Of a stretch of 21,608 bases of DNA, positions 7,548 to 14,492 are shown one piece after another. Within the stretch, counting starts at the first letter, position 1; each line of letters opens with the position of its first letter. The DNA lies in the IMG/VR virus record IMGVR_UViG_3300033153_005349, positions 1 to 21,608 of that record; one strand, written 5' to 3'. The DNA comes from a virus. A program made the position numbers and the translations under genes. The notes beneath the pieces are model-generated. The model worked only from the letters and a program-made list of their open reading frames with translations. It made no database searches and was not told the origin of the DNA.

Positions 7548-7689
7548 GCTGTGTCGATTTTTAAAGATGAACGACTAACATCTTTGTTGTTTCAAATTGA
7601 CCTTTCTACTACACAACAAAACTACAACTCCACTTTACTCATTCATTGCCTCGTTCTTAAATTTTATATTAAAGCTTTCGCTAATATAA
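7548..7689 (-). other. Structured 142-base non-coding leader before the tRNA-like gene
   Basis: No supportable reading frame is present. A perfect seven-pair inverted repeat, AAAGATG...CATCTTT (7563-7585) with a nine-base loop, ends 15 bases before the tRNA-like 5' end. Another small hairpin, AGC-GAAA-GCT, lies near 7676. Neither is followed by a T-run on the minus strand, so they are not terminators of the operon; they may be processing signals. No promoter with good -35 and -10 is visible here. Confidence 0.4.
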
Positions 7690-7896
7690 TCACTGTTTAA
7701 TTATAGCATCTCTTACTTTCGACATTATCCCTTTTTTAGACGCTGCACCTTCTGATACTGCCTCTTCAATTCTTGAGTTTAATATTTGATAATCGCTGTT
7801 CCATTTCACTATTTGAGCGTGTAGAGATTTATCTTTTTTGCACTTATTGCAATCAACTGTAAACGTATCTCTTAATAAACAATCTTTACAATTCAT
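7690..7896 (-). CDS. Small zinc-ribbon protein, 68 aa
   Basis: The N-terminus holds CKDC (3-6) and CNKC (16-19), a compact zinc-binding pair, followed by a helical tail ending in MSKVRDAIIKQ. ATG 7896 overlaps the upstream stop and follows GGGGATAAAAT. No family is recognised. Confidence 0.7.
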   Translation of the reverse strand: MNCKDCLLRDTFTVDCNKCKKDKSLHAQIVKWNSDYQILNSRIEEAVSEGAASKKGIMSKVRDAIIKQ

Positions 7897-8486
7897 ATTT
7901 TATCCCCATCTAATAACATGAAATTAAACTTTACATTGCTTGAATCGTAGGCTTTAACCATAATTCTATCATAATCTTTTTTACTGTTGGCTACTATACA
8001 CCCTGCACTGTACTTGCCTATCTTAAATAGTTTCTTGCTCAATGATGCCCTGTGAAAGTTCAAGCCTATTGATACAAATCTGTAATTCTCTTCTTTATCT
8101 TTCTTTTGGTTCTTATTGGTGTCTCTAGAAATTACGCATTGCGCCCCTTCTCTTTGAACTAACGCAGCATATTTCCCTTTATGATATCCACGTCCCCAGA
8201 TTCCTTTATGAAAGCCGTTGCCTAGTCTTGCAGCACCTTCTTTATTTAGAGGGTTATTAGTGTAGTATAAACCTGCCTCAGTAGTGCCACTAGTAATAAA
8301 TATATGGCCGTCCATATCAAAGTAAAATAAAATATCGTCAAAAGCGTCTTTGCTGTCTGCTTTTTCATATCTGATCCCGCCTAAATTAAATTCTTGTAGT
8401 TGGCTTATCATGTAAAAATTCCTTATATAACTATATAGTTTTTTCGGGTTTTTGTTGTACATCGCAGACACTTCTTTTTTAGTCAT
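7893..8486 (-). CDS. Possible L,D-transpeptidase/peptidase-like cell-wall enzyme, 197 aa
   Basis: The C-terminal half contains GLNFHRAS (His145) and then GKYSAGC (Ser160-Cys163), spaced like the HxG...SxGC active site of YkuD-type L,D-transpeptidases, which act on peptidoglycan peptides. Before this lies a beta-rich segment with TNNPLNKEGAARLGNGFHKG. There is no signal peptide, so if it is lytic it would need a holin. A role as the phage's lysis enzyme is possible but not proved; no other endolysin is visible in the window. The start follows GAGAGG. The match to YkuD is a motif resemblance only. Confidence 0.55.
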   Translation of the reverse strand: MTKKEVSAMYNKNPKKLYSYIRNFYMISQLQEFNLGGIRYEKADSKDAFDDILFYFDMDGHIFITSGTTEAGLYYTNNPLNKEGAARLGNGFHKGIWGRGYHKGKYAALVQREGAQCVISRDTNKNQKKDKEENYRFVSIGLNFHRASLSKKLFKIGKYSAGCIVANSKKDYDRIMVKAYDSSNVKFNFMLLDGDKI

Positions 8487-8733
8487 TCTTAAGCCTCTCG
8501 TTTTCTTTTTCTAGTTCTTCTATATACACATGTTCTTCTGGACTTCCTAGAATTAAACAGCCGTTAAATTTTGCCTTGTATTTTGCTCTAGCTTCTTCTA
8601 ATGGTGTTTTTTTAATCAGCTTATATGATTTGAATAAATCAAGTAATTGGCTTTTATCAAGATCGCTATTGCCTCTTACTATGCCTATTATATGTTTTGC
8701 CTCTTCTTCATTATCGAATATTGGTTTAGTCAT
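8479..8733 (-). CDS. Hypothetical protein, 84 aa
   Basis: ATG 8733 overlaps the upstream gene by 8 bases and follows AAGGGGC. The protein is mainly helical and ends in a short heptad stretch (YIEELEKENERLKND) that could dimerise. No family is recognised. It sits between a possible DNA-binding protein and the possible cell-wall enzyme in the ERF operon. Confidence 0.65.
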   Translation of the reverse strand: MTKPIFDNEEEAKHIIGIVRGNSDLDKSQLLDLFKSYKLIKKTPLEEARAKYKAKFNGCLILGSPEEHVYIEELEKENERLKND

Positions 8734-9049
8734 TTTTAGCCCCTTTACTTTTAAGCTCTGTTACTGCTACCATATTAGCAAAGTCGTTTCTACATCTGTT
8801 TATCTCGTTTAATGCCTGGTTTAATCTGTTATCTTCATTCTCTGAAATTAAAATAGTGGTCGGGCTTGCTAACCCTCTTTTAATCTCGTCTTTTCTAACT
8901 TCTAATCTTCTAAATTTCCCAGTATGTACATAGTGCATAAGTAAATTTTTAAGGTAAACACTAAAGTATTTCTCTCGTTCGTTGTGTTGCTCTATTGTCA
9001 GCTTTTCTTTTATCTCTTCACCTAACTGTATGCTTCTTCTAATTATCAT
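8726..9049 (-). CDS. Hypothetical protein, possibly ribbon-helix-helix type, 107 aa
   Basis: ATG 9049 (MIIRRSIQLG) is preceded by GGAG at six bases, which is better than the ATG at 9061. The first 45 residues (a basic strand IIRRSIQL, then two helices) loosely resemble ribbon-helix-helix DNA-binding proteins or MobC-like accessory proteins. The C-terminal part is helical (NRLNQALNEINRCRNDF). The resemblance is weak; treat the function as unknown. Confidence 0.6.
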   Translation of the reverse strand: MIIRRSIQLGEEIKEKLTIEQHNEREKYFSVYLKNLLMHYVHTGKFRRLEVRKDEIKRGLASPTTILISENEDNRLNQALNEINRCRNDFANMVAVTELKSKGAKND

Positions 9050-9284
9050 CTTTTTCTCCATTTAGTAAGTCTTCTATTGTTTTACCTGTCATTTTTTTAA
9101 TAGCCTCTTCCAAATAAAGCACCATAATTGGTTGATCATATGATTGGTGAAATTCGTTTCTACATTCCATTATAATATATACAAGTTCTTTAACCATTCG
9201 CTCTAGTCCATATATACGACCATTAAGTCTGTGTATTATTCTGTCTGATGCTTCGTTTGCAATTATTAACTCTTTCTTTTTCAT
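9039..9284 (-). CDS. Hypothetical helical protein, 81 aa
   Basis: ATG 9284 overlaps the upstream stop (ATGTATGA context) and follows AAGGGA. The whole protein is predicted helix with a central amphipathic stretch (GRIYGLERMVKELVYIIMEC). No family is recognised. Confidence 0.65.
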   Translation of the reverse strand: MKKKELIIANEASDRIIHRLNGRIYGLERMVKELVYIIMECRNEFHQSYDQPIMVLYLEEAIKKMTGKTIEDLLNGEKDDN

Positions 9285-9463
9285 ACATTGTCCCTTAATT
9301 CCTTATCAAAAATGTAGACTATCTCATCAATTGATATTTCTTTTCTGGCAATTGCTTCTTCTATTTCGTACGGTTTTAAATGGTCGCATTCTTTACGGTC
9401 ATAATACAAAAGTGAAGATACTAGGTCTTTTACAGTATTCTCTATTTGCTTTCTTTTATTCAC
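9281..9463 (-). CDS. Hypothetical protein, 60 aa
   Basis: It begins at GTG 9463, overlapping the end of the ERF gene, with AGGGG upstream at normal spacing. The protein is acidic and helical (KPYEIEEAIARKEISIDEI). It may be a small partner of ERF because it is translationally coupled to it, but nothing in the sequence shows this. Confidence 0.65.
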   Translation of the reverse strand: MNKRKQIENTVKDLVSSLLYYDRKECDHLKPYEIEEAIARKEISIDEIVYIFDKELRDNV

Positions 9464-10047
9464 TTGTTAGCCCCTAACTGCTTATATCTATAATCAAATT
9501 TACTTTGAGCATAATCAGTTTGTTTCTGGGTTTTGCATTTTCCTAGTATTTCTTTTTCAAACTCTCTAGCTTCTTCTAGGGTCATTTTGCTTAATGTTGC
9601 AACAACCTTCTCTATATCTACTCTTTGATTATTTTCTTTTTCTTTACCTACTAATCCGTTACCGTCATCGTCTGGCTCGCTACTAATATTTAATAAAGCT
9701 GATAAAGCATATCTTCTACCGTAAGTAATAGCACCGCCGACCGTTTGAGCATCGTATCTATTGCCATTTGTACAAGGTACGGTAACAGTCGTTTCTATCC
9801 ATTCACCTGAAATGTGCGCTAATAAAGTCTTAACATTGATATGTTTCTCTTCACTTAATAAAGCGTCTTGTATTACACATAAACCGTTTTTATATAAAGT
9901 CTCTTTGACCGTGTCTATAATATGAGGTAAGTCCGCATATTTAGATTTATAAAATGGATTGTCTGCATTCTGATCTACGTTTTTTAACTCTTTGCTTGCT
10001 TCACATAATGCTTTTGATATTTCTATTATAGTGTCTGATGTTTTCAT
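9460..10047 (-). CDS. erf: ERF-family single-strand annealing recombinase
   Basis: ERF proteins anneal complementary single strands and drive phage recombination and genome circularisation. Visible family features are NPFYKSKYADL (residues 30-40) and the signature QTVGGAITYGRRYALSALL (101-119), followed by the acidic PDDDGNG. The C-terminal 60 residues are the variable helical tail. The length of 195 aa is typical. ATG 10047 follows GAGGAG, and the promoter at 10074-10102 lies directly upstream, so it leads its operon. With the RecU-like resolvase and replisome organizer it forms the recombination-replication set of this phage. Confidence 0.93.
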   Translation of the reverse strand: MKTSDTIIEISKALCEASKELKNVDQNADNPFYKSKYADLPHIIDTVKETLYKNGLCVIQDALLSEEKHINVKTLLAHISGEWIETTVTVPCTNGNRYDAQTVGGAITYGRRYALSALLNISSEPDDDGNGLVGKEKENNQRVDIEKVVATLSKMTLEEAREFEKEILGKCKTQKQTDYAQSKFDYRYKQLGANK

Positions 10048-10073
10048 TCTCTACTCCTCTTTACTTTTTACTT

Positions 10074-10102
10074 ACATTATATTTTATTATATATTTTGTC
10101 AA
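10074..10102 (-). promoter_or_regulatory. Promoter of the ERF operon
   Basis: Minus-strand TTGACA (10102-10097) with AAATAATAC directly upstream; TAATGT (10079-10074) follows after 17 bases, and TATAAT (10081-10076) after 15. The upstream TAA is the stop codon of the HNH gene ending at 10106. ERF starts 27 bases downstream. Confidence 0.65.
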
Positions 10103-10105
10103 GTA

Positions 10106-10426
10106 TTATTTGTATTCTTTTTCATAAATATCTATTATTTTTTGTTCCATGATCTTAGTCTTGAAATATATGTTAAATCCGCTGTTGCATAAAGGGCAAG
10201 CAATGACAACGTTTTGCTCATCATTTATAATGTCTTTAGCTTGCTTCTTAGTTATCACCTTATTATATTTTCGTTCTATAAAGTTCTGTACTGTCTTTAT
10301 GCTTCCAGATCCCTGCTTGACCCTGTGCGCTATTTGCAAAGTGTCTATATTTCCTATCTTGTTACACTTTGGATTTTGACACATAAAGCTGTCTCTTTGT
10401 AGTAGTTCGTATTTCGTTAATATCAT
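10106..10426 (-). CDS. HNH-type endonuclease-like protein, 106 aa
   Basis: The protein shows RDSFMCQNPKC (Cys16, Cys21), then TLQIAHRVKQG (His34), and near the end DEQNVVIACPLCNSGF (Cys77, Cys80, Asn81). This is the two-knuckle zinc frame with the His and Asn of HNH nucleases, with a basic insertion between about residues 45 and 65. The family includes phage homing endonucleases and packaging nucleases; its place in the early region favours the first or a DNA-processing role. ATG 10426 directly follows the upstream stop and has GGGG upstream. Confidence 0.8.
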   Translation of the reverse strand: MILTKYELLQRDSFMCQNPKCNKIGNIDTLQIAHRVKQGSGSIKTVQNFIERKYNKVITKKQAKDIINDEQNVVIACPLCNSGFNIYFKTKIMEQKIIDIYEKEYK

Positions 10427-10780
10427 TCAATACCCCTTTTTACTATAATGTTCAATAAGCTTGTCAATCATAGCACCATAATAATCTTTAAAATCTTTTT
10501 CGCTTTTTTCCCTACTCCATAAACCGAATAATGTCTCTCTAAGTTGTTGACTTTTGCTTTTCTTCTCAGTCTTTTTAAGCTCTGGTAAGTCAATAATATC
10601 TTCTGCCTCAATTTGATGCACGTTAAAAGTGAACCACCCGTCTTGATCTGTCAACGTTGATAAATGCGCCCAGCTTTCAGGGCTTATATTGTCGAGCAAA
10701 TCCACACTTAATTTAATACCTGTCTTTGATTTCTTAAACCCCGTTATATTTGCCGGTTCTTGCCAAATTTTATAGCTCAT
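10427..10780 (-). CDS. Hypothetical early protein, 117 aa
   Basis: ATG 10780 overlaps the upstream stop as TGATG and follows GGTGAG; a GTG one codon earlier is also open. The N-terminal half looks beta-rich (GIKLSVDLLDN, DGWFTFNVHQIE), followed by a lysine-rich linker and a helical C-terminus. Proteins of this layout accompany recombination genes in some low-GC phages, but I cannot name the family. Confidence 0.68.
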   Translation of the reverse strand: MSYKIWQEPANITGFKKSKTGIKLSVDLLDNISPESWAHLSTLTDQDGWFTFNVHQIEAEDIIDLPELKKTEKKSKSQQLRETLFGLWSREKSEKDFKDYYGAMIDKLIEHYSKKGY

Positions 10781-10956
10781 CACTCACCGTCCCTAATACC
10801 AGGCAATTTTATTATATCTAAAGCTTTGTTTAGATACTTACTACTGAAAATAAATACTGGGATATACAATATAAAGAATATTAAAAGTATTGCATAAAAT
10901 ACTATCTCTATTATTAGACTTAAAACTGTTTTACCTATTAACTTAATTCTGTTCAT
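10780..10956 (-). CDS. Small membrane protein, 58 aa
   Basis: ATG 10956 follows AGAGGTAAGAG. A single long hydrophobic segment (about residues 9-37, VLSLIIEIVFYAILLIFFIL cut at 20) spans the membrane, with a charged C-terminal tail. It could be a holin-like or superinfection protein, but one membrane span alone does not decide this. The stop overlaps the next start (TGATG). Confidence 0.65.
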   Translation of the reverse strand: MNRIKLIGKTVLSLIIEIVFYAILLIFFILYIPVFIFSSKYLNKALDIIKLPGIRDGE

Positions 10957-10968
10957 CTCTTACCTCTT

Positions 10969-11088
10969 TTATTCTTTATCAAAATAATCTAATCTTATTC
11001 TAGTTAAAAAACACATTATCCGGTGCTTAATCCTAAATCTTAAAGGTGCGTCTTTTATTCCTTCATCAAATATATTATATTTGGGCAT
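10969..11088 (-). CDS. Very small basic protein, 39 aa
   Basis: ATG 11088 is preceded by AAAAGGAGCGAGAGA, a near-ideal ribosome-binding site. The peptide MPKYNIFDEG...RFRIKHRIM is basic in its second half. No family is recognised; the strong ribosome-binding site and tight spacing to neighbours are the evidence that it is real. Confidence 0.55.
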   Translation of the reverse strand: MPKYNIFDEGIKDAPLRFRIKHRIMCFLTRIRLDYFDKE

Positions 11089-11101
11089 TCTCTCGCTCCT
11101 T

Positions 11102-11191
11102 TTATTTGTCATTCTTTTTTAATAAGTTCCATGTAGTCATATATAGATTTAATATCACTATAATAGTAATTATATCTATTTTATCTCCCAT
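11102..11191 (-). CDS. Very small membrane-type peptide, 29 aa
   Basis: ATG 11191 follows AAAGGAGTGAGAGG. The peptide has one hydrophobic stretch (IDIITIIVILNLYM) and a basic end, consistent with a small membrane peptide. The ribosome-binding site is strong, but the length makes the call uncertain. Confidence 0.48.
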   Translation of the reverse strand: MGDKIDIITIIVILNLYMTTWNLLKKNDK

Positions 11192-11203
11192 CCTCTCACT
11201 CCT

Positions 11204-11380
11204 TTAATGTAGTATCTCGTTATCTGCACTATTAAATGTCTCTGAAATTATAGCGTGTAATACTTCTTCTGCTCTTGCTAAGTCTCTTTCTAGTAAGCCT
11301 AGAACCTTGTCCGAATAGCCCTTAGTTATTATTTTGTTCTTCTCTAAGTCGTGTAGTAGTTCTCTTAATTCCTTGCTCAT
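11204..11380 (-). CDS. Small helical protein, 58 aa
   Basis: ATG 11380 overlaps the stop of the upstream gene (ATGA) and follows GAGGTCAAT. The sequence is charged helix throughout (LRELLHDLEKNK, LLERDLARAEEVLH). Function unknown. Confidence 0.6.
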   Translation of the reverse strand: MSKELRELLHDLEKNKIITKGYSDKVLGLLERDLARAEEVLHAIISETFNSADNEILH

Positions 11381-11469
11381 ATTGACCTCACAAAATAGCT
11401 ACATTCTATAGGGTTAATCAATCTGTGAGCTTTGCAATATTTATATTTTGCACACTGTTTGCAGTTCAT
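11377..11469 (-). CDS. Very small Cys-rich peptide, 30 aa
   Basis: ATG 11469 overlaps the upstream stop (GGAATGA) and its own stop overlaps the next start. Cys at 3, 6, 12 and 23 with His15 (CKQCAKYKYCKAH) form a possible single zinc knuckle. The overlaps on both sides and the Cys pattern support it despite its size. Confidence 0.5.
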   Translation of the reverse strand: MNCKQCAKYKYCKAHRLINPIECSYFVRSI

Positions 11470-11639
11470 TCCGATAGCCCTTTTATATGATTTCTTATTA
11501 TATGAAATACGGCACATTCTAAGCTTTGCTTATACTCATACTCACAAAAACTTACATCGTTCTTTGATGCTTCTTTTCCTTCTACTAGTGCGTCAGCTTC
11601 ATCATCGTCTAAAATTATTGTTATTTTCCTTAAACTCAT
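11466..11639 (-). CDS. Small acidic protein, 57 aa
   Basis: ATG 11639 follows GAGGTGACAGA. The N-terminus is SLRKITIILDDDEADALVEG, a strand followed by an acidic helix; the C-terminus holds ECAVFHIIRNH. Function unknown. The stop overlaps the next start. Confidence 0.6.
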   Translation of the reverse strand: MSLRKITIILDDDEADALVEGKEASKNDVSFCEYEYKQSLECAVFHIIRNHIKGLSE

Positions 11640-11648
11640 TCTGTCACC

Positions 11649-11879
11649 TCACATTCTTCTTTTTAACGTTTCTAATATGTTCAGCTCACCACTGATAAAA
11701 TTTTCTAATGCTTCCACTCCGCTATCATTTAATCGCTCTTCTTCTTTTATAAACTCATATAAACAGTTAATAGTGTCTACTAAATCCTTATATTTTTTCA
11801 CAAAATCTCCCTGTTCAAGTTCCCTTTTTATTTCTTCTATTTCTTTACAAAAATCTGCTGATGTTCCCTTGTCGTTCAT
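11649..11879 (-). CDS. Small coiled-coil protein, 76 aa
   Basis: ATG 11879 overlaps the upstream stop (GAATGA). The protein is helical with heptad-like spacing (FCKEIEEIKRELEQGD, then LVDTINCLYEFIKEEERL). Function unknown. It is the second gene after the promoter at 12076-12104. Confidence 0.65.
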   Translation of the reverse strand: MNDKGTSADFCKEIEEIKRELEQGDFVKKYKDLVDTINCLYEFIKEEERLNDSGVEALENFISGELNILETLKRRM

Positions 11880-12046
11880 TCTATTACCTCTTTATATAAT
11901 TCACAAATTTCACATTCTGATAATTCGTTCAATATTCTTATTTGTCTTTGTTTATACTCTTCTGCTATTTCTTCAATGTATTCTGCTTTGTTAAATGGCT
12001 TTGTCTCTTCAAAATACTCCGGATTTATTAAGCTTTGTTCTGTCAT
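11876..12046 (-). CDS. Small acidic protein, 56 aa, first in its operon
   Basis: ATG 12046 follows GAGGGGACATT and lies 30 bases after the promoter -10 at 12081-12076. The protein is acidic and helical (NKAEYIEEIAEEYKQRQI) with a CEIC pair near the end. Function unknown. Confidence 0.62.
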   Translation of the reverse strand: MTEQSLINPEYFEETKPFNKAEYIEEIAEEYKQRQIRILNELSECEICELYKEVIE

Positions 12047-12075
12047 AATGTCCCCTCTTCACTTGATTTAATTAG

Positions 12076-12104
12076 ACAATAGAATATATTACTATGTTTG
12101 TCAA
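12076..12104 (-). promoter_or_regulatory. Promoter of the small-gene operon
   Basis: Minus-strand TTGACA (12104-12099), preceded by AATAATAC, then 17 bases, then TATTGT (12081-12076). It directs transcription into the chain of small genes from 12046 leftward. Confidence 0.65.
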
Positions 12105-12123
12105 GTATTATTTGTTATTATTA

Positions 12124-12141
12124 TAAAAAAAATCACTTTTT
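12124..12141 (-). terminator. Weak possible terminator after the RecU-like gene
   Basis: On the minus strand AAAAA-GTGA-TTTTT followed by more T (eight T in all) spans the stop codon of the RecU-like gene. The stem is only A-T pairs, so termination would be partial at best. Confidence 0.25.
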
Positions 12142-12648
12142 AAATTCACCTAATTGAAAGTGTTTTCTGAATCTTTCTGTGTTAAATCGTCTTAATTTCC
12201 CTTGATACCCGTGTGAAGCCATCGTTTTTAGCTGGTCTTTAGAGATACCGCCTTTTTTAAGGATGTTTAGCATAGTATCTATATGGATAAATATGCACTT
12301 GTTTATTTTCTCTTCTTTTATCCTTATGTTAATAGCGTAATAAGCTAAACCACCTGCGACCTCTTTAAACTTTACTAGCTCTTTTATTTGGTGGTATTCT
12401 GTAAAGGGTACTTTTAAAAGCTTTTCTTTAGTGTTGCCGAAGTAGTTCGGGTTAATTTTCTGCCATTTCTTTATTTGCTTACATTCGATTAAAAGAGGTA
12501 CTAGCCCACATATGACAATTAAATCCGCTGGTTTCTTTGGGATAAATCTAGTTTCTTTTGTCTTAATCATATCTGGAATTTTCAACGTCCAACAACCTAA
12601 ATCTTGAAAAGTGCCTTTAAGCTCGAATTGAAAGATTGATTCTTTCAT
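12133..12648 (-). CDS. recU: RecU-like Holliday junction resolvase, 171 aa
   Basis: RecU-type enzymes cut four-way DNA junctions with a PDDEXK nuclease core. Here Asp42 in PADLIVICG, then ECK (Glu55, Lys57) after a strand, and TEYHQIKEL (His86, Gln87) match the family pattern D...ExK...HQ. This is followed by GGLAYYAINIR, the equivalent of the family's strand after the helix. ATG 12648 overlaps the upstream stop (TAATG), so the longer in-frame extension is rejected. In a phage it would resolve recombination or replication intermediates before packaging. It is odd that it is the last gene of a block that otherwise looks structural. Confidence 0.75.
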   Translation of the reverse strand: MKESIFQFELKGTFQDLGCWTLKIPDMIKTKETRFIPKKPADLIVICGLVPLLIECKQIKKWQKINPNYFGNTKEKLLKVPFTEYHQIKELVKFKEVAGGLAYYAINIRIKEEKINKCIFIHIDTMLNILKKGGISKDQLKTMASHGYQGKLRRFNTERFRKHFQLGEFKK

Positions 12649-12971
12649 TATGGGGTCACGTCTGGCATTGCACAAACTGTTAAGTCTATAGATTCGCAAG
12701 TATCCGTTGGGTATGTTATGACCTCACCAGCGTTAGTTACTGGGATCTTGATCCTGTTTTCACCTAGTTCAAAAGTTCCATCTGGTGTAATATAAATATC
12801 AACCGTTGTGCTTGCTGGTGGTGTCCCTGTTTGCTCAACTGTTGCGGTGCGTTCTTCTATTGTTCCGTCTGGTGCTGTTATATTAAATTTAGCAGTTGCG
12901 CTGCTGTAATCGTCTGTAGTTGTTAGCTGTATTTTAATAGGTCTCGTGTCATCTTCGTTCATGTATTTCAT
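12648..12971 (-). CDS. Beta-rich phage protein, possibly baseplate or fibre associated, 107 aa
   Basis: The sequence is Thr-rich with alternating strands (IKIQLTTTDDYS, AKFNITAPDGTIEE, VDIYITPDGTFELGENRI), resembling the small immunoglobulin-like or BppU-type N-terminal domains of baseplate and fibre proteins. ATG 12971 follows GAGGTAAGAA. It is downstream of the beta-helix protein, so it may attach it or be co-displayed. The resemblance is of fold type only. Confidence 0.55.
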   Translation of the reverse strand: MKYMNEDDTRPIKIQLTTTDDYSSATAKFNITAPDGTIEERTATVEQTGTPPASTTVDIYITPDGTFELGENRIKIPVTNAGEVITYPTDTCESIDLTVCAMPDVTP

Positions 12972-12974
12972 TTC

Positions 12975-14492
12975 TTACCTCGTATATGTACCAAGTATCA
13001 ATTTGTCTGTAGGGGTGTAACTAGCTAAAGTCAATCTTTCTTCTGGTGTATATGTTCCTAATAGCAAGGCATTATCTAAATCCAGTTCACCATCAACAAC
13101 AATTCTGCCACCTGTTGTAAAAATAGGTTCTAGATTACCTTGTATTTCTTGTGCTTGTGTTATTTCTCCGGAACTTGTAAAAATCGGTTGCAAGTTTCCT
13201 ACTAACTCAACATCTCCGACGACTTCTATTTGTCCGCCACTGGTGAAAATAGGTTCTAGATTTCCAACTATAAATTGAGTTTGTTCAATCTCTCCTGCAC
13301 TGGTAAAAATAGGTTCTAGATTTCCGACTAATTCTACACCTGTTACTTGTACTATCTGCCCACCACTTGTAAAAATCGGTTGCAAGTTTCCTTGTATTTC
13401 TTGGCTTTGTTCTATCTGCCCTGCTGATAAAAACACGGGTTCTAGATTTCCAACTAAAGTCTGTGATTGGTCTATCTGTCCTGCACTTGTAAATATTGGT
13501 TCAAGATTACCTTGTATAACTTGCGATTGAGTTATCTGACCACCGCTCGAAAATATTGGCTCTAAGTTTCCAGTTAATTCGACACCACCAGAAACAAACT
13601 CGAATGCTCCTGCATCCCATGCCGACCGAGTTACATTGTCTTGATCGTAATCGAAAGCAAAATTGGCGTCACTAGATAGATCTGTTGCTTTTCCCCTTGC
13701 GCCAGTATCCCCACTTTCTAAATGAACATCATCACTTGATAAATCAGTAAAAGTAAAAGATTGACTTTGCTCATCATTCGTCCCCGAAAAGTCAAAAGCC
13801 CCTGAAAACATATTGTAGTCGGATGATCCCGAAACAGTGCCACCAGCAGCAACAGTGTCAATTATATTGTTTATATAAAGAGCATTAGAAGCATTTGTTA
13901 AATTAGCTCTACGCCCTACGAAAGTATTATTATAAACATATGTGGGTCTATCCGAGCCATGATTTATACATGATACGGCCGTGCTTGTGCTTGTTCCTTT
14001 TGTCCTTAGATAGTTGTTTACTATTGTTAAGGTCGCATTATAAGAAACATTTAACGTGGTTTCTATAAGTCGTTCTCTTGCTGTTCCTGTTTGCTGGCTT
14101 ATAAAACTACTATTTTTAACAATTATAACGCCGTCTCGAATAGCATCGAAACTTAATATAGGTTGGTAGTTTGCCGACATTGACGGTTTTTCAAACTGGA
14201 CGCCGTCTATTGTAATATTGTAAGTCATACCGAAAGAATGAATAAAACTTAATTCTGCGGTGTCCGCAGGGCTGTATATGTAGTTGTCGTCAGAAGGTGT
14301 TATAGTAAGCGTATAACTGGACGTGGTATCTATTACAGTTGCGGCACAACTTGTCGTGTCCTTCACTGATGTACTAGCAGCAAGGGTGATAGTGTTGTCT
14401 GCTGTGAATGTAGCAGGGAGAGCAGCCAACGCCGCATTTAAACTTGAATAACTACCGCTGACCCCGTCCGTATCTACTGCAAATATTGCCAT
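12975..14492 (-). CDS. Beta-helix surface protein with eight GNLEPIF repeats, 505 aa
   Basis: Residues 1 to about 297 look like a right-handed parallel beta-helix: the start FAVDTDGVSGSYSSLNAAL, many short strands with Asn ladders (VKNSSFIS, VNNYLRTK, YNNTFVG, INNIID), and the end DAGAFEF, as in proteins whose helix closes with DIGAYEY. After this come eight tandem repeats of 20-22 residues with core GNLEPIFTSGGQI (bases 13571 to about 13075). A short C-terminus follows with three copies of a LxLGTYTP-like unit. Such proteins are usually tail fibres, tailspikes or head decoration that bind cell surfaces. The weak ribosome-binding site suggests coupling to the gene before it. Confidence 0.7.
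   Translation of the reverse strand: MAIFAVDTDGVSGSYSSLNAALAALPATFTADNTITLAASTSVKDTTSCAATVIDTTSSYTLTITPSDDNYIYSPADTAELSFIHSFGMTYNITIDGVQFEKPSMSANYQPILSFDAIRDGVIIVKNSSFISQQTGTARERLIETTLNVSYNATLTIVNNYLRTKGTSTSTAVSCINHGSDRPTYVYNNTFVGRRANLTNASNALYINNIIDTVAAGGTVSGSSDYNMFSGAFDFSGTNDEQSQSFTFTDLSSDDVHLESGDTGARGKATDLSSDANFAFDYDQDNVTRSAWDAGAFEFVSGGVELTGNLEPIFSSGGQITQSQVIQGNLEPIFTSAGQIDQSQTLVGNLEPVFLSAGQIEQSQEIQGNLQPIFTSGGQIVQVTGVELVGNLEPIFTSAGEIEQTQFIVGNLEPIFTSGGQIEVVGDVELVGNLQPIFTSSGEITQAQEIQGNLEPIFTTGGRIVVDGELDLDNALLLGTYTPEERLTLASYTPTDKLILGTYTR
13075..13571 (-). repeat. Eight tandem 60-66 bp repeats inside the beta-helix gene
   Basis: Each unit encodes GNL[EQ]PIFxSxGxI plus a variable Gln- or Val-rich end. 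Nucleotide identity is high in the core (GGTTCTAGATTTCC and close variants recur on the plus strand). Units 4 and 6 carry a short extension before the next GNL. Such arrays can gain or lose units by recombination. Confidence 0.85.

Noticed and set aside
7563-7585. Terminator before the tRNA-like gene
   Set aside because: The seven-pair stem is perfect, but no T-run follows on the minus strand, and on the plus strand the following bases are GTTGTTTC.
7482-7700. Plus-strand open frame of 72 codons over the tRNA-like gene
   Set aside because: It covers the tRNA-like structure and its leader, has no ribosome-binding site and no promoter, and its peptide shows no domain.
13075-13571. CRISPR array
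   Set aside because: The repeats are in frame with a coding gene, have no unrelated spacers and vary only at codon level.
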